Shown here: piece by piece, positions 1-8,725 of the stretch
Layout: each line of letters begins with the position of its first letter
How positions within the stretch are numbered: the stretch's first letter is position 1
DNA from: Acidimicrobiaceae bacterium
GTDB lineage: Bacteria > Actinomycetota > Acidimicrobiia > Acidimicrobiales > RAAP-2
Assembly (NCBI GenBank): GCA_003157945.1
Contig: PMFY01000369.1
Span: forward strand, 1 to 9,221
DNA length: 9,221 nucleotides
Reading direction: 5' to 3'
Made by a program: the position numbers and the translations under genes
The notes under the pieces: generated by a model
Databases searched by the model: none
The model's input: the letters and a program-made list of their open reading frames with translations, nothing else
What the model was told of the DNA's origin: nothing

Positions 1-102
1 GATGCCGGTCGAGGTCACCGCGGTCACGAACCACCCGTCGAAGCGCGGGTCACGCGACTGCACGGCGAGGTAGCAGCGGTCCGGGTCGTCGTACACGGTC
101 AC
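1..102 (-). CDS. Ada/AlkA-type DNA alkylation repair protein, N-terminus only (runs off left edge)
   Basis: The minus strand reads from a GTG at 102 to the window edge as 34 residues, including DPDRCYLAVQSRDPRFDGWF and ending TAVTSTGI. This matches the beginning of the Ada methyl-phosphotriester (zinc-binding) domain found in Ada and in actinobacterial AlkA proteins such as mycobacterial AlkA. There, a similar R-C-Y-x-A-x-Q-S-x-D-x-R-F-D-G-W-F stretch is followed by T-G-[IV]-Y-C-R-P-S-C, which holds the methyl-accepting cysteine. That cysteine lies beyond the edge here, so activity cannot be judged. In actinobacteria this domain is usually followed by an AraC-type HTH and an HhH-GPD glycosylase domain, but the window does not show them. 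A second GTG at 96 is an alternative start. The frame is open further upstream and no good Shine-Dalgarno sequence is visible. The gene is divergent from the GH18 gene. Family assignment is fairly sure; exact domain composition is inferred. Confidence 0.8.
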   Translation of the reverse strand, partial: MTVYDDPDRCYLAVQSRDPRFDGWFVTAVTSTGI

Positions 103-179
103 AGTGTGGCCGATCTGAGGCCCGATGACTGGCGGAATTGCGACACGGCGGTGGGAGCTGCGCCCGGGGACCCGACAGC

Positions 180-204
180 CCGGCCCGGCCGGGCCGGATA
201 GGTT
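180..204. promoter_or_regulatory. 18-bp perfect palindrome abutting a -10-like TAGGTT, divergent intergenic region
   Basis: The 145-base gap between the divergent repair gene and the GH18 gene holds CCGGCCCGGCCGGGCCGG at 180-197, which is identical to its reverse complement. One base after it comes TAGGTT (199-204), which resembles a high-GC actinobacterial -10 element (TANNNT). It sits 43 bases before the GH18 ATG. A CCGACA at 172-177 is a poor -35 candidate with too long a spacer (21). The palindrome could be an operator, or just a product of high GC, since G/C-only palindromes are more likely by chance here. The rest of the gap shows nothing I can interpret. Confidence 0.25.
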
Positions 205-233
205 CGCGACCGGTGCGGGCAGCCCGCCGCGCC

Positions 234-241
234 GGAAGGGG
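234..241 (+). promoter_or_regulatory. Ribosome binding site fixing the GH18 start
   Basis: GGAAGGGG lies 6 bases before the ATG at 248. It supports that start over an in-frame ATG at 125. The 41 residues between them look non-coding (rich in R, P and G) and would place the signal peptide internally. Confidence 0.6.
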
Positions 242-247
242 CCGACC

Positions 248-1270
248 ATGATCCAGGCAGCACCGACACGACGACGGACCCCCGGCCGGCGACCGAGGGG
301 CACCTGGGTGCTCATCGGGCTGGTGGCCCTGGTGGCGCCGCCGCTGGTGCTGTCGGCCCGCCCCGCCGCCGCCGCCCCGCCGCCGGTCAGCCGGGCGGCG
401 CCCTACCTCACGCTCGGGTGGGGGAACCCGCCGGATCCCTCCACGGTCATGGCCGCCACGGGAGTCCGCGGGTTCACCCTGGCCTTCATGCTCTCCGGCA
501 AGGGCTGTTCGCCGGAGTGGGACGGCAACCGGCCCCTGCTCGGCGGCAGCGACGCCGCGTCGATCGCCGCCATACGCGCCGCCGGGGGCGACGTCTCGGT
601 CTCCTTCGGCGGATGGTCGGGCCGGAAGCTCGGCACCGTCTGCAAGTCACCGGCCGCACTGGCCGGCGCCTACGAGTCGGTCATCGACGCCTACGGGCTG
701 CACGCCATCGACATCGACATCGAGCACGGCGAGTTCACCAAGGCGGCGACCCGTCTGCGGGTGGTGACGGCGCTGAGGCAGGTCCAGGTCGACGACCCGT
801 CCGTGGAGATCACGCTGACCTTCGGCACCACCCCCACCGGGCCGGACGCCCACGGTCGCAGCCTGCTGGCCGACGCCGCGTCGGTGGGCCTGCTGCCCTA
901 CGCATGGACGATCATGCCCTTCGACTTCGGGGTGCCCGAGACCGACATGGGCGCCACCAGCGTGGCCGCGGCCGAGGGGCTCCACGCCGACCTCATGGCC
1001 GCCTACGGCGTCGACTCGGCCACGGCCTACGCCCACATGGGCATCTCGTCCATGAACGGCGTCACCGACGAGTCGGACGAGACCGTCAGCGTGGCCGACT
1101 ACCAGACGATCCTCGCCTACGCCACGGCGAACCACCTGGCCCGGGTCACGTTCTGGATGCTGGACCGGGACCGGTCCTGCCCGTCGGGAACGGCCCCGGG
1201 CAACTCGTGCAGCGGCATCGCCCAGACGCCGTGGGAGTTCACCTCGCTCACCGCCGGCTACACCGGCTGA
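248..1270 (+). CDS. Secreted glycoside hydrolase family 18 (chitinase-like) protein
   Basis: This 340-residue protein starts with an export signal: a basic segment (residues 8-17, rich in R), a hydrophobic core (about 20-36) and an A-rich cleavage region near 40-44. It is therefore probably secreted. The mature part looks like a single GH18 TIM barrel. SVSFGGWSG at 117-125 matches the family's SxGG strand, and IDIDIE at 154-159 matches the catalytic DxxDxDxE strand, with E159 as the expected proton donor and D157 as its partner. FWMLDRDRSC near 302-311 resembles the late-barrel tryptophan strand of Streptomyces chitinases. Four cysteines (87, 132, 311, 321) could form disulfides. No carbohydrate-binding or fibronectin domain is present. 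Odd points: the first position of DxxDxDxE is H152, and the MxYD/MxMDY strand reads MPFDF (223-227), with phenylalanine at the tyrosine positions. The likely role is cleavage of chitin or related beta-1,4-GlcNAc polymers outside the cell; the substrate is unproven. The start is supported by GGAAGGGG. Confidence 0.87.
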   Translation: MIQAAPTRRRTPGRRPRGTWVLIGLVALVAPPLVLSARPAAAAPPPVSRAAPYLTLGWGNPPDPSTVMAATGVRGFTLAFMLSGKGCSPEWDGNRPLLGGSDAASIAAIRAAGGDVSVSFGGWSGRKLGTVCKSPAALAGAYESVIDAYGLHAIDIDIEHGEFTKAATRLRVVTALRQVQVDDPSVEITLTFGTTPTGPDAHGRSLLADAASVGLLPYAWTIMPFDFGVPETDMGATSVAAAEGLHADLMAAYGVDSATAYAHMGISSMNGVTDESDETVSVADYQTILAYATANHLARVTFWMLDRDRSCPSGTAPGNSCSGIAQTPWEFTSLTAGYTG

Positions 1271-1278
1271 GCCGGCCG

Positions 1279-2316
1279 ATGGAGGTCCTCACCACGGTCC
1301 CGGTCCCCGAGCTGGCCACGGCCGGCGAGCTGTTCGCCGAGCTCGAGGCCGCCGGCTTCGACGGTGCCTGCACCTACGAGACCCGTCACGACCCGTTCCT
1401 CCCCCTGGTGCTGGCCGCCGACCGCACCTCGACCCTGCAACTGGGTACGGCCATCGCCATCGCCTTCGCCCGGACCCCGATGCTGCTGGCCACGGTGGCC
1501 CGCGACCTCCAGGACGTGTCGGCCGGGCGGTTCACCCTCGGGTTGGGCACCCAGGTCCGTCCCCACATCGAACGCCGCTACTCCATGCCCTGGTCGCGAC
1601 CGGCCGCCCGGCTGCGTGAGCTGGTGACCGCCGTCCGGGCCATCTGGGACGCCTGGGACGGCACCGCGCCGCTCGACTTCCGGGGGGAGTTCTACACCCA
1701 CACCCTCATGCCGCCCGCCTTCGACCCGGGGCCGGCCGTCCACGGCCATCCCCGGATCCGCCTCGGCGCGGTCGGTCCCCACCTCACCCGGGTGGCGGCC
1801 GAGGTCGCCGACGGCATCCTGGTCCACCCGTTCGCCACCCGGGCATCCCTGACCGGGCTGACCCTGCCGACCATCGCCGAGGGCCTGGCCGGCGCGGGCC
1901 GGGACCGTTCCGCGCTCGAGGTGACGGTGGTGGTGATGGTCGCCACCGGTGACACCGGGGCGGAGCTCGACGAGGCCATCGCCACGGTGCGGGGCCAGCT
2001 GGCCTTCTACGGGTCCACGCCGGCGTACGCCCGCGTGCTCGAGTGCGACGGCTGGGGGGACCTCCACCCCCGCCTCAACGCCCTGTCCAAGGAGGGGCGG
2101 TGGGACGACATGGCGGAGCTGGTCACCGACGAGATGGTCGAGTCCATCGCCGTGGTGGGCCGCCGGGACGAGATCGCACCGCTCATCCGGGCCAAGGTGG
2201 CGGGTGTCGCCGACTCGGTCAGCCTCGAGTGCACCCGCCGTCCCGACCCGGGCCACTTCGGCGACATCTGCCGGGCCCTGCAGGCCGCACCCGACCAGGC
2301 CGGGCGACCCCGCTAA
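1279..2316 (+). CDS. F420-dependent LLM-class oxidoreductase (MSMEG_2256-like)
   Basis: This 345-residue protein of the bacterial luciferase-like (LLM) TIM-barrel superfamily covers essentially the full family length. Diagnostic stretches are ETRHDPFLPL (34-43), LGTAIAIAFARTP (55-67), SAGRFTLGLGTQVRPHIERR (81-100) and MPWSRPAARLRE (103-114). AVGPHLTRVAAEVADGILVH follows in the C-terminal half of the barrel (164-183). From memory of the families, this combination matches the F420-dependent group typified by M. smegmatis MSMEG_2256 (TIGR03617). Such enzymes use reduced F420 for hydride transfer to substrates that are mostly unknown. The ATG lies 8 bases after the GH18 stop, so the two genes may share a transcript, but no good Shine-Dalgarno sequence precedes it. 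I see no functional link to chitin breakdown. The 3' end overlaps the opposing glycosylase gene by 4 bases. The family call is firm and the substrate unknown. Confidence 0.9.
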   Translation: MEVLTTVPVPELATAGELFAELEAAGFDGACTYETRHDPFLPLVLAADRTSTLQLGTAIAIAFARTPMLLATVARDLQDVSAGRFTLGLGTQVRPHIERRYSMPWSRPAARLRELVTAVRAIWDAWDGTAPLDFRGEFYTHTLMPPAFDPGPAVHGHPRIRLGAVGPHLTRVAAEVADGILVHPFATRASLTGLTLPTIAEGLAGAGRDRSALEVTVVVMVATGDTGAELDEAIATVRGQLAFYGSTPAYARVLECDGWGDLHPRLNALSKEGRWDDMAELVTDEMVESIAVVGRRDEIAPLIRAKVAGVADSVSLECTRRPDPGHFGDICRALQAAPDQAGRPR

Positions 2317-2930
2317 CCCTCGTCGGCCGCCCGCCAGCAGTACCAGGCCACCACGCTGCGGAAGGGCCGGAACGGCTCGCCCAGCCCATGCAGGTCCTTC
2401 GGCTCGGGCAGCGCGTCCATCCCCCAGGCCCGGGCGAACCCGGCCCGCACGCCGTAGTCCCCCGTCGGCCACACGTCGAGGCGGCCGAGGGCGTTCATCA
2501 GGAACATCTGGGCCGTCCACGGGCCGATCCCCCGGACCACGGTCAGGTGCGCCACCACGTCGTCGTCGGACAGGCGACCCATCCGCTCCAGCGCCACCTC
2601 ACCCGAGGCCACCTTGTCGGCGAGGTCGACCAGCGAGGCCGTCTTGGCCCCGCTCAGCCCGCAGGCGCGCAGCTCGGCCTCGGGGGTGGCGAGCACCCGC
2701 TCGGCCGTGACCGTGCCGCCCAGGGCCTCGACCATCCGGCCGTGGATCGAGGCGGCGGCCCGGCCGGCCAGCTGCTGGTAGACGATGCCCCGGGCCAGGT
2801 GGTCGAAGCGCCGGGCCACCGGCACCCGCCGTCGGGGCGGGGGCGGTCCGTGCCGGTCGATCAGGCCGGCGAGGACCGGGTCGGCGGCGGCGAGCTCCGT
2901 CACGGCGGCGGTCAGCGGGGGTGGTGGCAC
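2313..2930 (-). CDS. AlkA-like HhH-GPD DNA glycosylase (3-methyladenine glycosylase II family)
   Basis: This 205-residue protein is read from a GTG at 2930. IVYQQLAGRAAASI (49-62) matches the family's I-x-x-Q-Q-[IL]-[AS]-x-x-A-A helix. LSGAKTASLVDLA (92-104) precedes the helix-hairpin-helix VVRGIGPWTAQMFLM (131-145). The catalytic aspartate is D158 in WPTGDYGVRAG (154-164). W137 sits where bifunctional glycosylase/lyases carry lysine, so this looks like a monofunctional AlkA-type enzyme that removes alkylated purines, such as 3-methyladenine, to start base excision repair. It lacks the Ada and AlkA N-terminal domains. The start is uncertain. GAGGA touches the GTG with almost no spacing, and the frame stays open upstream to 3197, but that stretch overlaps the divergent SRPBCC gene and looks non-coding. 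The gene converges on the LLM gene with overlapping stops. Confidence 0.87.
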   Translation of the reverse strand: MPPPPLTAAVTELAAADPVLAGLIDRHGPPPPRRRVPVARRFDHLARGIVYQQLAGRAAASIHGRMVEALGGTVTAERVLATPEAELRACGLSGAKTASLVDLADKVASGEVALERMGRLSDDDVVAHLTVVRGIGPWTAQMFLMNALGRLDVWPTGDYGVRAGFARAWGMDALPEPKDLHGLGEPFRPFRSVVAWYCWRAADEG

Positions 2931-2972
2931 TCCTCGATGATGCCAGCCCGGTGCGGCCCCCGGGCCCGGGCG

Positions 2973-2978
2973 TAGGCT
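2973..2978 (+). promoter_or_regulatory. Possible -10 element upstream of the SRPBCC gene
   Basis: TAGGCT lies 44 bases before the ATG at 3022, in the gap between the divergent glycosylase and SRPBCC genes. It fits the TANNNT pattern of high-GC actinobacterial -10 boxes. No recognisable -35 box lies 16-18 bases upstream, so the call is tentative. Confidence 0.25.
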
Positions 2979-3008
2979 CACGACGGGTGGGGCCACGACC
3001 GAGAGCAC

Positions 3009-3015
3009 GGAGGAG
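3009..3015 (+). promoter_or_regulatory. Strong Shine-Dalgarno of the SRPBCC gene
   Basis: GGAGGAG lies 6 bases before the ATG at 3022. It is the best ribosome binding site in the window and fixes that start. Confidence 0.65.
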
Positions 3016-3021
3016 CGCACC

Positions 3022-3486
3022 ATGGACGGCGACGTCGTAGCGGTGGAACGGGTGATCCCGGCGGGCCCGGCGGCGATCTTCGCCCTGCTGGCCGACGCGG
3101 CACGCCATCCGGAGATCGACGGGTCGGGCACCGTCCGGCAGGTGAAGCCCGACACCACGCACCAGCTCGGCCCGGGGTCGACGTTCGGGATGTCCATGAA
3201 GATGGGCGTCCCCTACTCGATGGAGTCGACGGTGATCGAGTTCGAGGACTGCCGACGCATCGCCTGGCAGAGCCGGCCGCCCGGCTTCGTCGGCAAGTTC
3301 GTCGCCGGCCGGATCTGGCGGTACGAACTGGAACCGGTCGAGGGCGGCACCCTGGTCCGCGAAAGCTGGGACATCAGCCGGGACCACCAGCGGGCGCTGC
3401 TCAAGCTCGGCGGACTGCCGACCAAGACCGCGGCCAACATGGCCCGGACGCTCGAGCGCATCGAGGAGATCGTGACCACCACCTGA
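3022..3486 (+). CDS. SRPBCC (START/Bet v 1-like) family protein
   Basis: This 154-residue protein has the pattern of the SRPBCC hydrophobic-cavity fold. An N-terminal strand [29 protein letters not shown] (roughly 7-34) reads as beta-1 followed by a short helix, with the family's characteristic [IV]-F-x-L-L-x-D and H/W-P segment. Alternating strands follow (55-120, including [17 protein letters not shown]), and a long C-terminal helix spans about 134-152. Close relatives are annotated as SRPBCC or polyketide cyclase/dehydrase family 2 proteins. In actinobacteria many of these are single-domain proteins of unknown ligand, so I assign no reaction. There is no signal peptide, so it is likely cytoplasmic. 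The gene is divergent from the glycosylase and followed after 80 bases by an LLM monooxygenase on the same strand. Co-transcription is possible but not shown. Confidence 0.85.
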   Translation: MDGDVVAVERVIPAGPAAIFALLADAARHPEIDGSGTVRQVKPDTTHQLGPGSTFGMSMKMGVPYSMESTVIEFEDCRRIAWQSRPPGFVGKFVAGRIWRYELEPVEGGTLVRESWDISRDHQRALLKLGGLPTKTAANMARTLERIEEIVTTT

Positions 3487-3513
3487 GGGGCGCGCACCAC
3501 CTGGGGCGCACAC
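3480..3513 (+). repeat. Imperfect tandem duplication (~17 bp) across the SRPBCC stop codon
   Basis: CACCTGAGGGGCGCGCAC (3480-3497) is followed directly by CACCTGGGGCGCACAC (3498-3513). The copies match apart from two single-base gaps. The first copy contains the TGA stop of the SRPBCC gene (3484-3486). A third related G/C block, GGGCGCGCCC, lies just downstream. It looks like a small slippage duplication; no function is evident. Confidence 0.4.
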
Positions 3514-3566
3514 CATCCGGAGGGCGCGCCCGGAAGCATCCGCGGCGCCGGGGTGTTGCACCTGTC

Positions 3567-4571
3567 ATGACCAGACTCTCGGTGCTCGACCTCGCCACGG
3601 TGGCCCAGGGGTCGAGCGCGGCCGACGCCCTGGCCGACACCACCCGGCTGGCGCGGATCGTCGAGACCCTCGGCTACCACCGCCTGTGGGTGGCCGAGCA
3701 CCACGGCATGCCCTCGGTGGCCAGTTCGGCGCCGGCCGTGCTCGTCGGCCACCTGGCCGACGCCACCACCACCCTGCGGGTCGGTGCCGGCGGCGTGATG
3801 CTGCCCAACCACGCCCCCCTGGTCGTCGCCGAGCAGTTCGCCACCCTGGAGGCGCTCCACCCCGGCCGGATCGACCTCGGCCTCGGACGGGCACCCGGTA
3901 CCGACCCGGCCACGGCGCGGGCGCTGCGCCGCAGTGCCGACCTCGGAGCCGAGCACTTTCCGCAGGACGTCGTGGAGCTCCTCGGGTACCTGGTGCCGTC
4001 CGACGGACCTCCGACCGTGCCGGCACCGGTGCCCGGGCGCGGCTACCTGCCCCAGGTCTGGCTGCTGGGCTCGTCGACCTTCAGCGCCCAACTGGCCGGC
4101 CTGCTGGGCCTGCCCTTCAGCTTCGCGTTCCACTTCGCCCCGGCTTTGGTCGACGAGGCCGTCGCCCTCTACCGGTCGAACTTCCGCCGCACCGGCCTGC
4201 TGGACGAGCCCTACGTGATGGTGGCCGCCTCGGCCCTGTGCGCCGACTCCGACGACGAGGCCCGGTACCTGGCCGGCCCGTCGGCGCTGGCCATGCTCCA
4301 CCTGCGGACCGGGCGACCGTCGCCGGTCGTCTCCCCCGAGGAGGCCGCCGCCTACCCCTACACCGAGGCGGAGCGGGCGCTCGTCGGGTCGATGACCGCC
4401 GAGCACGTGGTCGGCGACCCGGCCACCGTGCAGCGGGGCCTGGACGCGCTGGTCGAGCGCACCGGGGCCGACGAGCTGATGCTGTCCACCCGGGCCCACG
4501 ACCTGGCCACGCGCTCGCGCTCCCTGGAACTGGTGGCCGAGCGGTGGGGCCTGGACGCGCTCGCCGCCTGA
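3567..4571 (+). CDS. LLM-class flavin-dependent oxidoreductase, YhbW/MsnO8-like group
   Basis: This 334-residue luciferase-like monooxygenase has typical full length. Diagnostic stretches are [19 protein letters not shown] (4-22), [21 protein letters not shown] (36-56), [20 protein letters not shown] (72-91) and [19 protein letters not shown] (96-114). From memory these match the group that contains E. coli YhbW and the MsnO8-type oxidoreductases (TIGR03558, luciferase family group 1). Members are generally taken to bind FMN rather than F420, with unknown substrates. So this gene differs in subfamily, and perhaps cofactor, from the LLM genes on either side. The ATG at 3567 agrees with the family N-terminus, but no clear Shine-Dalgarno sequence precedes it. 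It ends 22 bases from the oppositely oriented Rv1855c-like gene. Confidence 0.92.
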   Translation: MTRLSVLDLATVAQGSSAADALADTTRLARIVETLGYHRLWVAEHHGMPSVASSAPAVLVGHLADATTTLRVGAGGVMLPNHAPLVVAEQFATLEALHPGRIDLGLGRAPGTDPATARALRRSADLGAEHFPQDVVELLGYLVPSDGPPTVPAPVPGRGYLPQVWLLGSSTFSAQLAGLLGLPFSFAFHFAPALVDEAVALYRSNFRRTGLLDEPYVMVAASALCADSDDEARYLAGPSALAMLHLRTGRPSPVVSPEEAAAYPYTEAERALVGSMTAEHVVGDPATVQRGLDALVERTGADELMLSTRAHDLATRSRSLELVAERWGLDALAA

Positions 4572-4593
4572 CCGGACACCGACGGGCGGCCGT

Positions 4594-5532
4594 TCAGAGG
4601 CCGGCGACCCGGGGCAGCACCTCCTCGCCCAGCAGGGCGAGGTGGTCGAGGTCGGACAGGTCGAGGACCTGCAGGTAGACACGCGTGGCGCCGATCCCGG
4701 CGAAGCGCCCCAGCTTGTCCACGATCTCCTCGGGCCGACCGCACAGGCCGTTGGTGCGCAGTTCGTCGACCTCGCGCCCGATGGACGTCGCCCGTCGGGC
4801 GATCTCGGCGTCGTCGCGACCGCAGCAGACCACCTGGGCCGCCGACAGGGTCAGCGTGCCCGGCTCGCGGTCCGCGGCCCGGCAGGCGCCGCGCACCACC
4901 TCGAACTGCACGGCCGTGTCCTCGGCCGAGGCGAAGGCCAGGTTGAACTCGGCGGCGTAGGTGGCGGCCAGGCGCGGGGTGCGCTTCGGGCCCCATCCTC
5001 CGATGATGATCGGCGGCCCGGGGCGCTGCACCGGCTTGGGCAGGGCCGGGCTGTCCTCCAGCCGGTAATGGGTGCCGTCGAACGAGAAGGCGACGCCGTC
5101 CGGTGCCGACCACAGCCCGGTCAGGATGGCCAGCTCCTCCTCCAGCCGCTCGAACCGCTCCCCCATCGGGGGGAAGGGGATCCCGTAGGCGGTGTGCTCC
5201 GCGTCGTACCAGGCGGCCCCGATGCCGAGCTCGACCCGTCCCCCGCTCATGGCGTCGACCTGGGCCACGGTGATGGCCAGCGGGCCGGGCAACCGGAAGG
5301 TGGCCGCCGTCACCAGGGTGCCGAGGCGGATGGTCGACGTCTCGCGGGCGATGCCGGCCAGGGTGATCCAGGCGTCGGTCGGGCCGGGCAGTCCGTCACC
5401 GCCCCCCATGACCAGGTAGTGGTCGCTCCGGAAGAAGGCGTCGAAGCCGTGCTGTTCCGCGGCCCGGGCCACGGCCAGGAGGTCGTCGTAGGAGGCGCCC
5501 TGCTGGGGCTCGGTGAAGATGCGGAGGTCCAT
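4594..5532 (-). CDS. F420-dependent LLM-class oxidoreductase, Rv1855c family
   Basis: This 312-residue protein begins MDLRIFTEPQQGASYDDLL. It continues with GFDAFFRSDHYL (29-40), LPGPTDAWITLAGIARET (48-65), RLGTLVTAATFRLPG (69-83), DAMSGGRVELGIGAAWYDAE (93-112) and GGWGPKRTPRLAA (178-190). These segments are nearly those I recall for M. tuberculosis Rv1855c, the founder of the TIGR03560 group of probable F420-dependent LLM enzymes. The catalysed reaction is unknown even for the founder. The ATG at 5532 is preceded by a GGGGG run that can act as a weak ribosome binding site. The gene lies downstream of the MFS gene on the same strand, but a strong hairpin in the 60-base gap suggests separate transcription. 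It converges on the YhbW-like gene. Confidence 0.94.
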   Translation of the reverse strand: MDLRIFTEPQQGASYDDLLAVARAAEQHGFDAFFRSDHYLVMGGGDGLPGPTDAWITLAGIARETSTIRLGTLVTAATFRLPGPLAITVAQVDAMSGGRVELGIGAAWYDAEHTAYGIPFPPMGERFERLEEELAILTGLWSAPDGVAFSFDGTHYRLEDSPALPKPVQRPGPPIIIGGWGPKRTPRLAATYAAEFNLAFASAEDTAVQFEVVRGACRAADREPGTLTLSAAQVVCCGRDDAEIARRATSIGREVDELRTNGLCGRPEEIVDKLGRFAGIGATRVYLQVLDLSDLDHLALLGEEVLPRVAGL

Positions 5533-5551
5533 GCCCCCGGTTCTAGTCGGA

Positions 5552-5577
5552 GCGCGGCCGGCGTGCCGTGGCCGCGC
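5552..5577 (-). terminator. Hairpin after the MFS gene, possible terminator
   Basis: GCGCGGCC (5552-5559) and GGCCGCGC (5570-5577) form a perfect 8-bp G/C stem with a 10-base loop that can itself partly pair (GGC/GCC). It lies 16 bases beyond the MFS stop and before the Rv1855c-like gene. There is no T-tract on the minus-strand side, so it is at best an actinobacterial-type stem terminator or pause site. Confidence 0.4.
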
Positions 5578-5592
5578 CCCGCGTCCGGACCG

Positions 5593-7975
<2,383 letters not shown>

Positions 7976-7996
7976 TATCATCCGACGACCTGGTCG

Positions 7997-8692
7997 CTAG
8001 CGCCCAACTCGCAATCTGGGAGTGCATGACGGTTCCCGGACCGCCCGGCCCACCGCCAGCACGCCCACGACGTGCGCCCCGGCCAGGCGGAGGGTGGCGG
8101 CCGCCGACTGCGACCGGGCCCCGGTGGTGACGCTGTCGTCGAACACCAGCACGGGGAGCCCGCCGAGGAACGCCCGGTCGACCCCGGGCAGCGGGGCGAA
8201 GCCGTCCCGGCAGGCGACCAGGTGGTCCGGTGCGCCCCTCCCCCGCCCCAGCAGATCGAGGTGGCGGGCCGCCAGGGTCGGCACCTCGTCGAGCAACCGC
8301 CCGGCCGGCGGTGGCCCCGGCCGGCGGGTGGACGGCACCGGGGTCACCACCGCCCACGGACCGAGGCGGTCGAGCACCGCCCCGCCGGCGCCGCCCAGCC
8401 AGTCGGCCAGCTCACGGGTCACCGCGCGCCGGTGGAGGTCACGCGCCGCCGCGGTCGGGGCGTCCTTGTAGCCGCGCAGCCGGGCGTGACCCGCGTCGCC
8501 CACCCGGTACTCGGCGACCACCACGGTAGGCACCAGGGGAAGGGCCAGCTGACGGGCGGCCAGGCGGCAGCAGAAGCAGACCGGCGGTCCGGGACGGACC
8601 GACCGGCCGCAGATGCGGCACGGCGTCGCCGGGCCGGGCCGGGGCCCCGGGGCCCCGGGTGGGGACGATGGTGGGGAAGGTTCGAGGCGCAC
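7997..8692 (-). CDS. ComF-like phosphoribosyltransferase-domain protein
   Basis: This 231-residue protein is close to the usual ComF length. An N-terminal P/G-rich lead (1-23) precedes a cysteine cluster, CRICG (25-29) with VCFCC (38-42), which forms the small zinc-finger of ComF proteins. YKDAPTAAARDL (75-86) corresponds to the family's Y-K segment. VTPVPSTRR (116-124) matches the V-P-V-P strand. VLVFDDSVTTGARSQSAA (181-198) is the type I phosphoribosyltransferase PRPP-binding motif. The R-G-F-N-Q motif that normally follows V-P-V-P is missing, replaced by a P/G-rich stretch. ComF proteins support DNA uptake in some bacteria. In actinobacteria without other competence genes the role is unclear, and no competence gene is seen here. 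The GTG start at 8692 is supported by GGGAG four bases upstream. The marR promoter begins right after its stop. Confidence 0.87.
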   Translation of the reverse strand: MRLEPSPPSSPPGAPGPRPGPATPCRICGRSVRPGPPVCFCCRLAARQLALPLVPTVVVAEYRVGDAGHARLRGYKDAPTAAARDLHRRAVTRELADWLGGAGGAVLDRLGPWAVVTPVPSTRRPGPPPAGRLLDEVPTLAARHLDLLGRGRGAPDHLVACRDGFAPLPGVDRAFLGGLPVLVFDDSVTTGARSQSAAATLRLAGAHVVGVLAVGRAVREPSCTPRLRVGR

Positions 8693-8725
8693 GTCGCTCC
8701 CGGTCGTCCGGCGTCCGCCGGGGGT

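Noticed and set aside
125..247. N-terminal extension of the GH18 protein from an upstream ATG
   Set aside because: The downstream ATG at 248 has a good ribosome binding site and is followed directly by a signal peptide; the extension looks non-coding.
418..2316. Very long plus-strand open frame (632 codons) covering the GH18 gene in another frame and continuing into the LLM gene
   Set aside because: Only the part from the ATG at 1279 is a recognisable protein. The earlier part is an R/G/H-rich translation of the GH18 gene in the wrong frame, which is common in GC-rich DNA.
1258..2520. 420-codon minus-strand frame opposite the LLM gene
   Set aside because: It is low-complexity, rich in G, R, V and P, has no family pattern, and lies opposite a clear LLM enzyme.
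2931..3197. N-terminal extension of the HhH-GPD glycosylase
   Set aside because: It would overlap the start of the divergent SRPBCC gene and its ribosome binding site, and its translation does not resemble the family.
3515..3540. Hairpin around GGGCGCGCCC after the SRPBCC gene as a terminator
   Set aside because: The palindrome leaves no loop, and alternative pairings are short with mismatches; there is no T-tract.
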